Source: Pseudomonadota bacterium (GTDB taxonomy: Bacteria > Pseudomonadota > Gammaproteobacteria > Xanthomonadales > Xanthomonadaceae). From it: a stretch of DNA of 64,000 nt. Positions 63,595-64,000 of this stretch are shown piece by piece. A program made the translations under genes and the position numbers. The notes under the pieces are model-generated. The model had not been told where the DNA came from. It saw only the letters and a program-made list of their open reading frames with translations, and made no database searches. Position 1 is the first letter of the stretch. Each line of letters begins with the position of its first letter. The DNA lies in assembly GCA_018242425.1 (NCBI GenBank), contig JAFEBX010000003.1:496001-560000 (forward strand). The letters run 5' to 3'.

Positions 63595-64000
63595 CCGCAC
63601 TCAGCGTCAACGTCAACAAGATCGCCGTCCTGCGCAATTCCCGTGGCGGCGGTGAACCTGACGTCGTGCGCGCTGCGCGCGCCTGCCTCGACGCCGGCGC
63701 CCAAGGCATCACCGTGCACCCGCGCCCCGATGCGCGTCACATCCGCGAAGCCGACGTCCACGCCCTCGCCCGTGTTTGCGCCGACCATCGCGTCGAATAC
63801 AACCTCGAAGGCAATCCGTTCGCGCCACCGCGAGCCGGTTACCCCGGTTTCATCGCGCTGTGTGAAGCAGTACGTCCTGCGCAAGCCACACTGGTCCCGG
63901 ACGGTGACGGCCAACTCACCTCCGACCACGGCTTCGATTTCGATCGCGACATCGACGCACTCGCGCCGCTGGTCGCGCAGCTCAAGGCCCTCGGATGCCG
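63591..64000 (+). CDS. pdxJ: Pyridoxine 5'-phosphate synthase, 5' part (cut by window end)
   Basis: The first 136 codons of PdxJ, which condenses 1-deoxy-D-xylulose-5-phosphate with 3-amino-2-oxopropyl phosphate to form pyridoxine 5'-phosphate. The N-terminus [26 protein letters not shown], and VEYNLEGNP are strong family signatures, and [16 protein letters not shown] matches the conserved barrel loop. The open frame runs off the window, so the 3' end is not seen. Confidence 0.93.
   Translation, partial: MTALSVNVNKIAVLRNSRGGGEPDVVRAARACLDAGAQGITVHPRPDARHIREADVHALARVCADHRVEYNLEGNPFAPPRAGYPGFIALCEAVRPAQATLVPDGDGQLTSDHGFDFDRDIDALAPLVAQLKALGC

Noticed and set aside
1..64000. CRISPR arrays, tRNA/rRNA genes, insertion sequences or prophage
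   Set aside because: No regularly spaced repeats, no cloverleaf-like segments in the short intergenic gaps, and no transposase, integrase or phage structural genes were seen.

Overview
The window is high-GC DNA from a gammaproteobacterium, almost certainly of the Xanthomonadaceae/Lysobacteraceae (Lysobacter, Luteimonas or Thermomonas type). The grounds are a xanthomonad-style N-acetylglucosamine (nag) locus with a TonB-dependent receptor and both LacI- and GntR-type regulators, a fused indolepyruvate oxidoreductase, Ax21-like small outer-membrane proteins, and dense operons whose genes overlap by ATGA. The genus cannot be fixed from sequence reading alone. I saw no rRNA, tRNA, insertion sequence, prophage or CRISPR array.

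Layout. 1-12938: GlcNAc/chitooligosaccharide utilisation. A leftward unit encodes a Glk-family kinase, a TonB receptor and a GH20 hexosaminidase; a rightward unit encodes an MFS sugar permease and a LacI regulator; a third unit encodes a GntR regulator, a SIS-type glucosamine-6-phosphate deaminase and NagA, divergent from a HAD phosphatase. Operator-like palindromes lie in both control regions. 12943-17436: an orphan ParA and a fused IorAB. 17464-26820: a leftward ten-gene cluster headed by an ECF11-type sigma factor and its ChrR-like zinc anti-sigma, followed by a desaturase, flavoprotein, DUF1365 protein, two CFA-synthase-like methyltransferases, a DUF1295 membrane protein, a lipocalin and a photolyase. 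This looks like a singlet-oxygen/photooxidative membrane-lipid and DNA repair regulon. 26997-34299: two L,D-transpeptidases, an M61 peptidase, a Tet-type MFS pump, a DUF2239 protein, FolE and an AIM24-like protein. 34296-42981: recC-recB-recD. 43145-47256: a complete mlaFEDCB-mlaA lipid-asymmetry operon. 47281-49402: RmuC and a VIT-family protein.

49493-52051 is the main accessory island: a putative lipoprotein, a Tle1/DUF2235-type lipase with a glutamine-rich tail, and a coiled-coil single-pass membrane protein. It reads as an effector-immunity module and has a visibly AT-richer segment. 52068-54000: RlmI and a rhomboid protease. 54246-55678: two tandem paralogous outer-membrane beta-barrel proteins with the same terminator hairpin. 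55726-64000: phenylalanine hydroxylase, fructose-1,6-bisphosphatase, a small degenerate histidine kinase, an SLC13-type permease, a PA0069-type radical SAM protein, cardiolipin synthase, a coiled-coil membrane protein, and the 5' part of pdxJ, cut by the window end.

How the parts work together. The nag genes form a full path: outer-membrane uptake, cleavage by the hexosaminidase, inner-membrane import, phosphorylation, deacetylation (NagA), then deamination to fructose-6-phosphate. The ECF cluster probably couples sensing of oxidised conditions to fatty-acid modification and photorepair. The rest is mostly housekeeping. Product names rest on motif and family recognition by eye; no database search was run.
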